DNA from: DATBJJ01 sp963750915
GTDB taxonomy: Bacteria; Acidobacteriota; Vicinamibacteria; Vicinamibacterales; 2-12-FULL-66-21
Assembly: GCA_963750915.1 (NCBI GenBank)
Contig: CAVVSF010000007.1
Coordinates: 744,001 to 808,000, forward strand
Reading direction: 5' to 3'
DNA length: 64,000 nt
Positions 11,702 through 20,164 of the stretch are shown in pieces; position 1 is the first letter of the stretch; each line of letters begins with the position of its first letter. The translations under genes were made by a program, and so were the position numbers. The notes under the pieces are model-generated. The model was given only the letters and a program-made list of their open reading frames with translations, was not told where the DNA came from and did no database searches.

Positions 11702-13102
11702 TCACTTGACGGGCCAGCGCGCTGATTCCGTTCTCGCGCCGGCGAGATATTTCTCGATCTTCGCGACGACGTCGGGGTTGCCGGCGGCGATGTTCTGCTG
11801 CTCGTGTGGATCGTCGGGAAGGTCGTAGAGCTCGAGCGGTGCTCCCGGCTTCAGACGAACCGCCTTCCAGTTGCCCATCCGCACCGCCTGCTGGAAGCCG
11901 CGCTCGTGGAACTCCCAGTAGAAGAACTCGTGGGTCGGCTGCTGCTGCCCGCGCAGCGCGCGCGCCATCGACATGCCGTCGATGCCCGCGGGCGTTTTCG
12001 CGCCGCCGATCTCCGTCAGCGTCGGCAGGAGGTCCCAGTGGGCCCATTCGTGATAGCTGACACGCCCCTCCGGGATGGCTCCGGTCCATCGCGCGATCAT
12101 CGGCACGCGGATGCCGCCTTCGTAGAGATCGCGTTTGATGCCGCGCAGGCCGCCCGAGCTCTTGAAGAAATCCGGGTCGGCGCCGCCCTCGCGATGCGGG
12201 CCGTTGTCGCTGGTGAAGATGATCAACGTCCGGCGATCGATCTTGCGCGCGGCGAGCAGGTCGAGCAGTGAGGCGATGTCGCGATCCATGCGCTGAATCA
12301 TCGCGACGAAGGCCGCCTTCGGCGCCGGCTGCGACCGGTAGCCGAGCGAGGCGCCCTCGAACGTCGCGCCGGACGGGCGCGCGTCCGCCTTCTCGTTGAC
12401 GAACGGCGTCTCGGGAAACTTGCCGCGCAGCGGCGCCAGCGAATCCTCGGGCGCGCGCAGCTCCGCGTGCGGCACGGTGTAGTTCAGGTAGACGAAGAAC
12501 GGCCGCGCGTCGTCGCGCGAAATGAACGAGGCGGTCTCCTTCGTGAACAGGTCGTTGACGTAGTCGTTCTTCAGATCCGTCGCCACCCGCTCGCCGTTGC
12601 GGTAGAGATGGTCGGTGTACTGCCGGTGCGCGTGCCGGTGATCGAGAAAGCCGAACGAATAATCGAAGCCCTTCTTGTCGGGCGCCCCGGTCGTCCCCGC
12701 CACGCCGAGGCCGTACTTGCCGATCACCGCGGTGCGGTAGCCGGCGTCCCGCAGCAGCATCGCGACGGTCGTGTCTTCCGCGCGCAGCGGAATCTCGCCG
12801 TTGCCGCGAATCCAGACGTGGCCGGTGTGCTGCCCGGTCATCAGCGCCGCCCGCGACGGAGCGCAGACCGTGCTCCCCGAGTAGTACTGCGTGAAGCGGA
12901 TGCCCTCGCGCGCGAGACGTTCGAGCCCCGGCGTCTGGAACTGTCCCTGGCCGTAGGCGCTGAGATCGCCGTAGCCGAGGTCGTCGGCGTGAATGAGAAG
13001 GATGTTGGGACGCTCAGCCGTCGCGGGCGTCTGCGCCAGCGCGGCCGCCGGCGCGAGCGACGTCCAGGCAGCCGCAACCAGTGCCGTGATCGTCAATCGC
13101 AT
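11702..13102 (-). CDS. Secreted sulfatase (type I, formylglycine-dependent)
   Basis: Alkaline-phosphatase superfamily arylsulfatase, 466 residues, probably desulfating a polysaccharide or small sulfate ester outside the cytoplasm. The start at 13102 gives a clear signal peptide (about residues 1-23, ending ALAQ); the upstream in-frame extension lacks one. The metal-binding DD of HADDLGYGD lies at residues 40-41 and the CAPSR signature at 80-84, where Cys80 becomes formylglycine; HTGHVWIRGN, FIYLNY-like and FTSDNGPH motifs follow in normal order. The C-terminus is complete. An anaerobic or FGE-type maturation factor is not in this window. It is divergent from the HtrA-like gene, with 79 nt between the starts. 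Confidence 0.93.
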   Translation of the reverse strand: MRLTITALVAAAWTSLAPAAALAQTPATAERPNILLIHADDLGYGDLSAYGQGQFQTPGLERLAREGIRFTQYYSGSTVCAPSRAALMTGQHTGHVWIRGNGEIPLRAEDTTVAMLLRDAGYRTAVIGKYGLGVAGTTGAPDKKGFDYSFGFLDHRHAHRQYTDHLYRNGERVATDLKNDYVNDLFTKETASFISRDDARPFFVYLNYTVPHAELRAPEDSLAPLRGKFPETPFVNEKADARPSGATFEGASLGYRSQPAPKAAFVAMIQRMDRDIASLLDLLAARKIDRRTLIIFTSDNGPHREGGADPDFFKSSGGLRGIKRDLYEGGIRVPMIARWTGAIPEGRVSYHEWAHWDLLPTLTEIGGAKTPAGIDGMSMARALRGQQQPTHEFFYWEFHERGFQQAVRMGNWKAVRLKPGAPLELYDLPDDPHEQQNIAAGNPDVVAKIEKYLAGARTESARWPVK

Positions 13103-13181
13103 GTCGATAGAAGGTATCAGATTGGCGGCCCCGCCCAATCGGGTGATGCGGTTTACCGTGGCCGCGCGGCAGGATGGAGAC

Positions 13182-14075
13182 ATGACATCGAACAGCCTCG
13201 AAACCTTGTCGAATGAAATGGCCGACGCCGTCGCCGCTGCCGCCGATTCCGTGGTCCAGGTGCGGGGCCGCCGCGGCGGCGTCACCGGCGTCGCTTACAG
13301 CGATTCCGCCGTCGTCACCAGCGCGCGGGCGCTCGGGCGCGAGGATCGGACTCAGGTGACGACGGCCGACGGACGCTCCGCGGCCGCCGAACTGACCGGC
13401 TGGGACCCGGCGAGCGGCCTGGCGGTGCTGCGCGTCGACGGGCTGGCGCTCAAGGCGGCGCGACTCTCGACCGTCACGCCGCGGGTCGGGCAGATCGCGC
13501 TGGCCATCGGCCGGTCGTGGAGCAACGCGCTGACCGCGAGCGCCGGCATCGTCGCCGTGATCGGCGGGCCGCTCAAGACCGGGCGGGGCTACGCGCTCGA
13601 ACAGATCATCCGGATCACCGCGCCGCTGCACGATGGCTTCGCCGGCGGCGCAGTCGTCGACGCGAGCGGCGGGCTGATCGCGATCGCAACGGCAGCGAAG
13701 ATCCGCGGCCTGGCCGTCACCGTGCCGGCCGGCATCGCCTGGCAGGGCGCGGCCCACGTGCTCGAGCACGGCCGGCCGAAGGTCGGTTACCTTGGTCTCT
13801 CCGGACAGACTGTCGCGCTACCCGAACGGCAGCGCACCGGCGGCGGCACGGGCATGCTCGTCACCGGTGTCGCCGCGGGCGGGCCCGCCGATACTGCCGG
13901 CGTGCTCATCGGTGACGTCGTCGTCGGACTGGAGGACCAGCCGGTGCGGTCGATCGACGACCTGCTGGCGCTGCTCGCCGGCGACCGCGTCGGACGCACC
14001 GTCCCGCTCCGCGTGCTGCGCGGCGGCGGCGCGCTGGACGTGACGGTGACCGTCGCCGAGCGGCGAGCGTCATAA
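13182..14075 (+). CDS. HtrA/DegP-like PDZ protein lacking the catalytic triad
   Basis: Trypsin-like (S1C) fold followed by one PDZ domain (about residues 205-290), 297 residues, without signal peptide. ATG at 13182 has AGGATGGAGA upstream; longer in-frame starts overlap the divergent sulfatase gene. Aligning motifs with HtrA shows all three catalytic residues replaced: TNxHVV becomes TSARAL (Arg49), the TDLAVL Asp becomes Gly79 (SGLAVL), and GNSGGP becomes GFAGGA (Ala154). The PDZ part (TAGVLIGDVVVGLEDQPV) looks intact. It is therefore predicted to bind peptides rather than cleave them. A small LuxR-type regulator follows, probably cotranscribed. Confidence 0.85.
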   Translation: MTSNSLETLSNEMADAVAAAADSVVQVRGRRGGVTGVAYSDSAVVTSARALGREDRTQVTTADGRSAAAELTGWDPASGLAVLRVDGLALKAARLSTVTPRVGQIALAIGRSWSNALTASAGIVAVIGGPLKTGRGYALEQIIRITAPLHDGFAGGAVVDASGGLIAIATAAKIRGLAVTVPAGIAWQGAAHVLEHGRPKVGYLGLSGQTVALPERQRTGGGTGMLVTGVAAGGPADTAGVLIGDVVVGLEDQPVRSIDDLLALLAGDRVGRTVPLRVLRGGGALDVTVTVAERRAS

Positions 14076-14115
14076 ACGGATATGAGACCGGTGGCCTGCT
14101 GATGCGGTGCGAAGC

Positions 14116-14493
14116 ATGCGGGTCGTGATCGTCGGATCGGCGGCAGCGCGGGCGCGGCTGGCGTCGGTGCTTCCCTCCGAGATCGACGTCGCCGGCGAGG
14201 CCCGCACCCTCGCCGAGGCGCGGGCGAGCGGGCTTGCCGCCGACGCCTGGCTCATCACGCCGACCGCGGCCGACGGCGCCGAACCGCCGCCGCTCGAGAG
14301 CCTGACCGCCCGCGAGATCGATGTCGTCGAGCTGCTGGCGCAGGGCCTGCCGAACAAGGCGATCGCCGCCCGCCTCGGCATCAGCGATCAGACGGTCAAG
14401 TTCCACGTCGCGTCGATCTACGGCAAGCTCGGCGCGACCAATCGGACGGACGCGGCGCGCCGGGCGTTGAAGGCCGGGGTAATCCCGATGTGA
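14116..14493 (+). CDS. LuxR/NarL-type regulator with vestigial receiver
   Basis: DNA-binding protein of 125 residues. The C-terminal half is a full GerE/LuxR helix-turn-helix (LTAREIDVVELLAQGLPNKAIAARLGISDQTVKFH, in two parts around residues 60-95). The N-terminal about 55 residues start like a receiver domain (MRVVIVGSA) but are half its normal length and contain no phosphoacceptor Asp or conserved Lys. A GTG at 14107 is an alternative start. It lies 40 nt after the PDZ protein gene and likely shares its promoter. Signal-independent or protein-partner-controlled regulation is an inference. Confidence 0.85.
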   Translation: MRVVIVGSAAARARLASVLPSEIDVAGEARTLAEARASGLAADAWLITPTAADGAEPPPLESLTAREIDVVELLAQGLPNKAIAARLGISDQTVKFHVASIYGKLGATNRTDAARRALKAGVIPM

Positions 14494-14538
14494 GGTCGGA
14501 GGGGAGAACGACCTCGCCTTCGGTTGTTGTGAGCCCGG

Positions 14539-15543
14539 CTACAGGCTCCAGCGCAGCAGCACCGCCCCGACCGTGAACCCGGCGCCGACCGACGTCAGCA
14601 GCACCAGGTCCCCCTTCTTGACCCGCTTCTCGGTGACGGCATCCGCGAGCGCCAGCGGGATCGTCGCGGCGGTGGTGTTGCCGAAGCGTTCCAGGTTGAT
14701 CACGACCTTCGACTCCGGCAGTCCGAGGCGGTCGGCCGCCGCCTGGATGATGCGGCGGTTGGCTTGATGCGAGACGAAGAGGTCGACGTCGGCGGCGTCG
14801 ATGTCGTGCTCCCTCAGCACGCGCATGCAGAACTCCTCCGTCTTCCGGACCGCGAACTTGAACACGGCCTGGCCGTCCTGCTTGACGTAGTGCAGGCGCC
14901 CGTCGACGGTCTCGTGCGAGGCCGGCAGCCGGCTGCCGCCCGCCGGCATGCACAGCGCCGGGCCGCCGCTGCCGTCGATCTGGTGCGAGAAGCCGATGAT
15001 CGACGGCTCATCAGGGCCGGCCGGCGACAGGACTACCGCGCCGGCGCCGTCGCCGAAGAGGACGCAGGTCGCGCGATCGGTATAGTCGATGATGCTCGAC
15101 ATCACGTCGGCGCCGACGACGAGGGCATGTTCGACGGCGCCGCTCGCGACCATCTGCATGCCGGTCGTCAAGGCGTAGGTGAAGCCCGAACAGGCGGCGC
15201 CGAGGTCGAAACCCCAGGCGTTGACCGCGCCGATCTTGGTCTGCAGCACGCACGCCGTGCTCGGGAAGATGGTGTCCGGCGTCGTCGTGCCGACGACGAT
15301 GAAGCCGATCTCGGTCGGGGCGACGCCGGCCTGTTCCATCGCACCGCGCGACGCGACGGCAGCAAGGTCGGACGTCGCGACGCCCGGATCGACGATGTGG
15401 CGCTCGCGGATGCCGGTGCGCTGCAGAATCCATTCGTCGCTGGTCTCGACCATCTTCTCGAGATCGGCGTTGGTCAGGACTTTCGGCGGGACATAGGTGG
15501 AGAGGCCGGCAATCTTGACCGGCCTGAGCGACTTCGCTACCAC
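14539..15543 (-). CDS. fabH: Beta-ketoacyl-ACP synthase III (FabH)
   Basis: Condenses acyl-CoA with malonyl-ACP to start fatty-acid synthesis, cytoplasmic, 334 residues. The thiolase-fold triad is complete: Cys118 (GAACSGF), His259 (SHQAN) and Asn289 (FGNTT); the TSDEWI..RTGI motif near residues 35-45 is typical. The start is taken as GTG at 15543, which overlaps the corrected ruvB stop (GTGGTAG), a translational-coupling arrangement. Because of a frameshift in ruvB, this gene appears fused to RuvB in the raw sequence; no natural fusion is implied. Confidence 0.93.
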   Translation of the reverse strand: MVAKSLRPVKIAGLSTYVPPKVLTNADLEKMVETSDEWILQRTGIRERHIVDPGVATSDLAAVASRGAMEQAGVAPTEIGFIVVGTTTPDTIFPSTACVLQTKIGAVNAWGFDLGAACSGFTYALTTGMQMVASGAVEHALVVGADVMSSIIDYTDRATCVLFGDGAGAVVLSPAGPDEPSIIGFSHQIDGSGGPALCMPAGGSRLPASHETVDGRLHYVKQDGQAVFKFAVRKTEEFCMRVLREHDIDAADVDLFVSHQANRRIIQAAADRLGLPESKVVINLERFGNTTAATIPLALADAVTEKRVKKGDLVLLTSVGAGFTVGAVLLRWSL

Positions 15544-16554
15544 AGACGATCCTTTGCTGGAGCGGTCAACCCGAAGTACTCGTAGGCGCGGGCGGTGGCG
15601 ACGCGGCCGCGCGGAGTACAGGTCGAGGAAACCAATCTGGATGAGAAACGGTTCGTAGATCTCTTCAATCGCGTCGCGCTCTTCGCTCATCGCCGCCGCC
15701 AGCGTCGCGACCCCCACCGGCCCGCCGCTGAACTTGTCGATGATCGTCCGCAGCAGCCGTCGATCGATCTCGTCGAAGCCGCGGCTGTCGACCTCGAGCA
15801 GCTTGAGGGCGCGATCGGCGACATCGTGCGAGATCCGTCCATCGGCCCGCACCTGGGCGTAGTCGCGAACGCGCCGCAGCAGCCGGTTCGCGACCCGCGG
15901 CGTCCCGCGCGAGCGCCGGGCGATCTCGATCGCCGCCGCGTCGTCGATGCCGACCCCGAGGATGCGCGCCGAGCGGCGGACGATCTCTTCGATGTCGCGC
16001 TCCTCGTAGTAGTCGAGGCGGTGGACGATGCCGAAGCGGGCCCGCAGCGGCGACGTCAGCAGCCCGGTCCGCGTCGTCGCGCCGACGAGGGTGAAGCGAT
16101 GGACCGGGACCTTGACCGAGCGCGCCCCCGGCCCCTGGCCGATCATGATGTCGAGCTCGTAGTCCTCCATCGCCGGATACAGGATCTCTTCGATCGCCGG
16201 CGGCATGCGGTGGACTTCGTCGATGAAGAGCAGCTCGCGTTCCTGGAGGTTGGTCAGCATCGCCGCGAGGTCGCCAGCCTTCTCGATCACCGGGCCGGCG
16301 GTCGAGCGAATCGGCACCCCGAGCTCGTTGGCGATGACGTAAGCGAGCGTGGTCTTGCCGAGCCCGGGCGGGCCGTAGAGCAGGATGTGATCGAGCGCCT
16401 CGCCGCGGTGCTTCGCCGCCTCGATCGAGACCTGCAGGTTTTCGCGGACGCGGTCCTGGCCGATGTACTCATCGAGCGTGCGCGGCCGGAGCCCGGCCTC
16501 GTACTGGAGGTCATCGTCGGCGCGCGCCGCCGTGACGAGCCGGTCGTCGCTCAT
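15537..16554 (-). CDS. ruvB: Holliday junction helicase RuvB, one frameshift near 3' end
   Basis: AAA+ motor that drives branch migration with RuvA and RuvC. Walker A is at residues 61-68 (GPPGLGKT), then Walker B FIDEVHR, sensor GATTRTG, and the winged-helix part reaching EEIYEPFLIQIGFLD. Around 15620 there is one extra base (A on the plus strand); removing it restores the universal ending with TPRGRVATARAYEYFGLT and a stop at 15537-15539, giving 338 residues, the normal size. As written, the frame runs on into fabH. Since RuvB's tail is recovered perfectly in the other frame, a sequencing or assembly insertion is the best explanation. Confidence 0.92.
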
Positions 16555-16560
16555 GCTTTA

Positions 16561-16800
16561 CCGAGGGGCTTCGCCCCTCGGACTCCCCTACACGCTCTCT
16601 CGCGCGCCGCGTCGCCGGCGCGCTCCGGTCGCGTGGCTCGCTCGCCGCGCTCGCTCGCGGGCGCCCCTCGGACTCCCCTACACGCTCTCTCGCGCGCCGC
16701 TTCGTGGTTTCGACCACGCTCACCACGCCCTGAGCGAAGTCGAAGGGCGACGGCGCGCTCCGGTCGCGTGGCTCGCTCGCCGCGCTCGCTCGCGGCACTG
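16561..16800. repeat. Nested GC-rich dispersed repeat between ruvA and ruvB
   Basis: It begins with a perfect 9-bp hairpin (CCGAGGGGC, TTC loop, GCCCCTCGG). Two copies of a unit of about 88 nt follow (16573-16660 and 16662-16794; CGGACTCCCCTACACGCTCT ... GTGGCTCGCTCGCCGC). The second copy is interrupted at about 16701-16750 by a different element containing CCCTGAGCGAAGTCGAAGGG. A related copy lies at 57869-58010. It has no coding potential of its own and fills the gap inside the ruv operon. Confidence 0.85.
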
Positions 16801-16824
16801 AAAGGGAATGCACTGGTCATCGCG

Positions 16825-17430
16825 CTATCTAGCCTTCATCATTGATCGAAGCGCGTCGCGCAGCGCCTGCTCGAAGCCGGCGTCCGGCTCGGCCTTGAGC
16901 ACGCCGTCAATCGCCTTCTCCGCCGTCGGCCGCTGATAGCCAAGGTTGATCAGCGCCGACAGCAGATCTTCGCGCAGTTGATCGCCCGGCCCGGCATCCG
17001 CGGCCACCGGCCCGGCCGACACTGCCGGCGGCGGCAGCCGGTCCTTCAGCTCGAGGCCGATCCGCTCGGCGGTCTTCTTGCCGACGCCGGGAATCGCCGT
17101 CAGCCTCGCGGTGTCGGTCGTCCTGATGGCGCGAATCAGCTCGGCGGGCTCGATCCCCGACAGCACCGCCAGCGCCAGCTTCGGGCCGATGCCGCTGATC
17201 GAGATCAGCCGCTCGAACAGGTCCTGCTCGAGCGGCGTGCTGAAGCCGTAGAGCGCGATCGCGTCCTCGCGGACGTGGGTGTGAATCCGCAGCGACACCG
17301 CCGCCCCCGGCTCGCCGAGCCCGTAGAAAGTCGACAGCGGCACCTGGACGTCGTAGCCGACGCCGGATACGTCGAGGACGATGCGGCTGGGATGCTTTTC
17401 GAGGAGCGTGCCTCGAAGAAAGGCGATCAC
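16825..17430 (-). CDS. ruvA: Holliday junction DNA helicase subunit RuvA
   Basis: Tetrameric junction-binding protein that loads RuvB, 201 residues. The N-terminal OB fold (MIAFLRG ... HTHVREDAIALYGF) is followed by two helix-hairpin-helix motifs (ISGIGPKLA, IPGVGKKTAERI) and the C-terminal domain III that contacts RuvB (LINLGYQRPTAEKAI). It starts 1 nt after the ruvC stop in the yebC-ruvC-ruvA order; ruvB follows only after a 270-nt repeat-filled gap, unlike the usual tight ruvAB spacing. Confidence 0.97.
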   Translation of the reverse strand: MIAFLRGTLLEKHPSRIVLDVSGVGYDVQVPLSTFYGLGEPGAAVSLRIHTHVREDAIALYGFSTPLEQDLFERLISISGIGPKLALAVLSGIEPAELIRAIRTTDTARLTAIPGVGKKTAERIGLELKDRLPPPAVSAGPVAADAGPGDQLREDLLSALINLGYQRPTAEKAIDGVLKAEPDAGFEQALRDALRSMMKAR

Positions 17431-17431
17431 G

Positions 17432-17983
17432 TCAGGGGGTGTAGTCGCGCCACGAGCGCGGCGTGCCGGTTCGGGAACGGGAAGCGTGCAGCTGCGCTAC
17501 CGCCCCGGTCGACGACTGGAGATGACACAGCGCGACCGCGAGCGCGTCGGCGACGTCGTGCGGCGAGGGCGGCGCATCGAGTCCGAGCAGCAGCTTGATC
17601 ATCTGCTGCACCTGCTGCTTCTCGGCGCGGCCGTAGCCGACCACCGCCAGCTTCACCGTCGCCGGCGGATAGGTGACGACCGGCACGCCGGCTTCAGCCG
17701 CGGCCAGGAGCGCGACGCCGCGCGCCTCGCCGAGGCGCAGCGCGCTGCCGGGATTCTGCGCCTGGCGGTGATGAAAGATGTCTTCGATCGCGACGCACTC
17801 GGGACGATGCTGCGCCAGCAGGGCCGTCAGCCCGACGTGGATGGCCTTCAGCTTCTCGGGGAACGTTGCCTGGGCGGGGCCCGACAAGGTGCCGCAGACG
17901 ACGAGAGTATGACGGCTGCCCTGGCGTTCGATGCAGCCGTAGCCCGTCCGCCGCGAGCCGGGATCGATCCCGAAGATCCTCAC
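17432..17983 (-). CDS. ruvC: Holliday junction resolvase RuvC
   Basis: RNase H-fold endonuclease that cleaves Holliday junctions, 183 residues. The first catalytic Asp is in FGIDPGSRRTG (residue 7), the Glu in VAIEDIF, and the C-terminal acidic pair in HDVADALAVA. GTG at 17983 is chosen because it places the first strand at the usual position and overlaps the yebC stop by 4 nt (GTGA on the minus strand). Confidence 0.96.
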   Translation of the reverse strand: MRIFGIDPGSRRTGYGCIERQGSRHTLVVCGTLSGPAQATFPEKLKAIHVGLTALLAQHRPECVAIEDIFHHRQAQNPGSALRLGEARGVALLAAAEAGVPVVTYPPATVKLAVVGYGRAEKQQVQQMIKLLLGLDAPPSPHDVADALAVALCHLQSSTGAVAQLHASRSRTGTPRSWRDYTP

Positions 17984-18729
17984 GCCAACGAGGCCTCGAT
18001 CTCCTTCTCTTCGATGTCGGCGTTGGACCACACCTTCTTCGAGTCTTCGTGGTCCTCGAGCACGTCCATCAGCTTGACCATCTGCTGCGCCGCCTTGCCT
18101 TCGAGCTTGACGTAGTTCTGCGGCAGCATCGCGATCTCGGCCGCGCCCGGTTCGACGCCCAGGCCCTTGATCGCGTCGAGCACCTGCTGGAACGCGTCCG
18201 GCGGCGAGACCACTTCCCAGCTGTCGCCGTCGTCGCGCAGGTCGTCGGCGCCGGCGTCGAGCGCCGCCGCCATGAGGGGGTCCTCCTCGACCTTGGCCTT
18301 CTCGACGACGATGTAGCCCTTCTTGTGGAACATCCAGGCGACGCTGTTCGACTCGCCGAGGTTGCCGCCGTACTTGGTCAGCGTGTGACGCAGCTCGCCG
18401 ACGGTGCGGTTGCGATTGTCGGTCAGGACTTCGATGATGAGCGCGGCGCCGCCGGGGCCGTAGGCTTCGTACGTGACTTCCTCGTACGACACGCCCGGCA
18501 GCTCGCCGGTGCCGCGCTGAATCGCCCGCTTGATGTTGTCGGCGGGCATATTGACCGATTTCGCCTCGGCGATGATCGTCCGCAGGCGGGGGTTCGAATC
18601 CGGATCGCCGCCGCCGGCCCGGGCCGCGACGCTCAATTCCTTGATGATCCGGGTGAACACCTTGCCGCGCTTGGCGTCAGCGGCGCCCTTCTTGTGCTTG
18701 ATTGTGTGCCACTTGGAATGGCCGGACAT
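17980..18729 (-). CDS. yebC: YebC/TACO1 family translation/regulatory factor
   Basis: Cytoplasmic protein of 249 residues that begins MSGHSKWHTIKHKKGAADAK, the hallmark of the family; the three YebC domains follow (AGGGDPDSNPRL, GPGGAALIIEVLTDN, GGNLGESNSVAWMF). Family members relieve ribosome stalling on difficult motifs and some act as DNA-binding regulators. First gene of the yebC-ruvC-ruvA-ruvB-fabH cluster, overlapping ruvC by 4 nt. Confidence 0.97.
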   Translation of the reverse strand: MSGHSKWHTIKHKKGAADAKRGKVFTRIIKELSVAARAGGGDPDSNPRLRTIIAEAKSVNMPADNIKRAIQRGTGELPGVSYEEVTYEAYGPGGAALIIEVLTDNRNRTVGELRHTLTKYGGNLGESNSVAWMFHKKGYIVVEKAKVEEDPLMAAALDAGADDLRDDGDSWEVVSPPDAFQQVLDAIKGLGVEPGAAEIAMLPQNYVKLEGKAAQQMVKLMDVLEDHEDSKKVWSNADIEEKEIEASLA

Positions 18730-18796
18730 CGGCTGAAACCCCCAAAATGTTAGAGAAAAGACGGATGATCCTATCACGGATCCACGGCCGCCCGGC

Positions 18797-19031
18797 TCAG
18801 GGCGGCGACCGCGCCGGCAGCCCGGGGAAGGTGACGCCGGCCGTCCCGGACGTGCAGTCGAGCAGTAAGTTGCGCAGCGTCGGCGCCGGGCAGTCCTTGC
18901 GCGCGTCGCCGCGCACGAGCGCGCCGTCGGCCGCGACGTGGAAGTCGGCGAGACCGTGGCTGCGCAGCAGGTAGCCGTCGTCGAGGCGGGCAAACGAGGT
19001 CGAGCGTGACGTCGTGGAAGGCGTCGCGCAC
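18797..19031 (-). pseudogene. N-terminal fragment of HprK-like kinase (lasso/RiPP type)
   Basis: Starting from GTG at 19031 the sequence reads VRDAFHDVTLDL, shifts frame at about 18990, and continues FARLDDGYLLRSHGLADFHV and later TLRNLLLD before stopping at 18797. This resembles the N-terminal part of HPr-kinase-like proteins found in lasso-peptide clusters (DGYxLRxxGLADFxV ... RHLLLD). The P-loop kinase core that should follow is absent. It begins 5 nt after the methyltransferase gene. The match is from motif memory, so confidence is moderate. Confidence 0.55.
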
Positions 19032-19036
19032 AGCGG

Positions 19037-20146
19037 TCAGGCGCGGGCGAGGACGTCGGCGACAAACGCCGCGGCGCTCTCTTCCGTCACGAACAGATCG
19101 CGGTGCGCCGCGAACGCGGCGTGCTCGATCTCGGCGACCGTCCGCTGTCCGTCGCAGAGCCGGAGCACCGTCAACGTCGCCTCTCCCTCCGTGCTCAGCC
19201 TCGGGCGGTTGCCGGGGTCGGTTCGCAGCAGGTCGTCGCGATCCAGCATCAGTGCCCTGAGCGAACTGCGGCGAATCGGTTCCCGGCCGTCGACACGAAT
19301 CTCCCAGGCATACATGCCTTCCGCCGGCCGGACCTGCACGCGTACGTCGATCGCCGTGCCGGCCTCGAGCGCGAGCGGCGCGCCGAGCGGCAGGAACAGG
19401 TTCCGCCGCCGAATGCGGTCGATCGCCACCGGCGAGTTCGTCATGCTGACGCCGGGCGCGAGCCAGGCGGTAAACCACCCGCCGAGGCCGTGCAGCGTCC
19501 CGCGCCGCGACGCGCGCAGCGTCGTCGTCATCGTCACCGGCAGCGCCACATCCGCCATGAGATCGAGCGTCGCGGCGCAGACCGGCTCCGACACCAGGTC
19601 GATCGGCTCGAGGTCGACATGGGCCGGACTGTTGGCGGCGACGTCGGTCACCGGAGAGAAGTCGAAACGCGCCGGCTGCGTGTTCCAGAATCCGAGACGC
19701 TCCTGCAGGCGCCCTTGTTCGACCGCAGCGAGCCACAGCTCGAGGCGGTGCGGCATGAATCTGCCGTCCTGCGCCAGGAATCGCGCGCGGGCCAGCTGCG
19801 ACAGCTCGATGACTCCGGCATCGATCCCGAACGGTCCCATCTGATCGCAGCATGCGACAGCGGCAAGTTCCGGCAGCGTGACGGAGGCGGCGCTGCCGCG
19901 GATGTTGCGAATCGCATCGGCGAGGCCGTTGGCCCGGGCGATGTCGCGAGCGAGGCCGGCAATGCCCTCCTTCTCGATGGCGTAGACCCTGGCCGCGCCG
20001 GCCCGGCAGGCGAGCATCCCGAGAATCCCGGTACCGGATGCGAGATCGACGACGACCGCGTCGACGGGGACAAGTGAGCGCAGCGCACGATCATAGGCGG
20101 CGATGCGGTAGCGATCGCGCAGGTAGCCGCGATGCTCTTCAATCAT
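19037..20146 (-). CDS. PRMT-like SAM methyltransferase with PqqD-like C-terminal domain
   Basis: Intact 369-residue protein. The N-terminal class I methyltransferase has motif I DLASGTGILGMLACRAGA (about residues 34-51) followed by an acidic VYAIEKEG, and the beta-barrel-like middle resembles protein arginine methyltransferases. The last about 55 residues (LRLCDGQRTVAEIEHAAF) look like a PqqD/RRE domain, which binds RiPP leader peptides. Its neighbours are remnants of asparagine synthetase, a B2-type protein and an HprK-like kinase, so it is probably the surviving tailoring enzyme of a lasso-type RiPP cluster. The start ATG at 20146 has a second ATG 12 nt upstream in another frame, within a short duplicated CCCCCGATGAT. 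Enzyme class is fairly sure; the RiPP role is inference. Confidence 0.8.
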   Translation of the reverse strand: MIEEHRGYLRDRYRIAAYDRALRSLVPVDAVVVDLASGTGILGMLACRAGAARVYAIEKEGIAGLARDIARANGLADAIRNIRGSAASVTLPELAAVACCDQMGPFGIDAGVIELSQLARARFLAQDGRFMPHRLELWLAAVEQGRLQERLGFWNTQPARFDFSPVTDVAANSPAHVDLEPIDLVSEPVCAATLDLMADVALPVTMTTTLRASRRGTLHGLGGWFTAWLAPGVSMTNSPVAIDRIRRRNLFLPLGAPLALEAGTAIDVRVQVRPAEGMYAWEIRVDGREPIRRSSLRALMLDRDDLLRTDPGNRPRLSTEGEATLTVLRLCDGQRTVAEIEHAAFAAHRDLFVTEESAAAFVADVLARA

Positions 20147-20164
20147 CGGGGGATCATCGGGGGA

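Noticed and set aside
18589..18600. GGTTCGAATCC, resembling a tRNA T-arm
   Set aside because: It lies inside yebC, and no acceptor or anticodon arms can be built around it.
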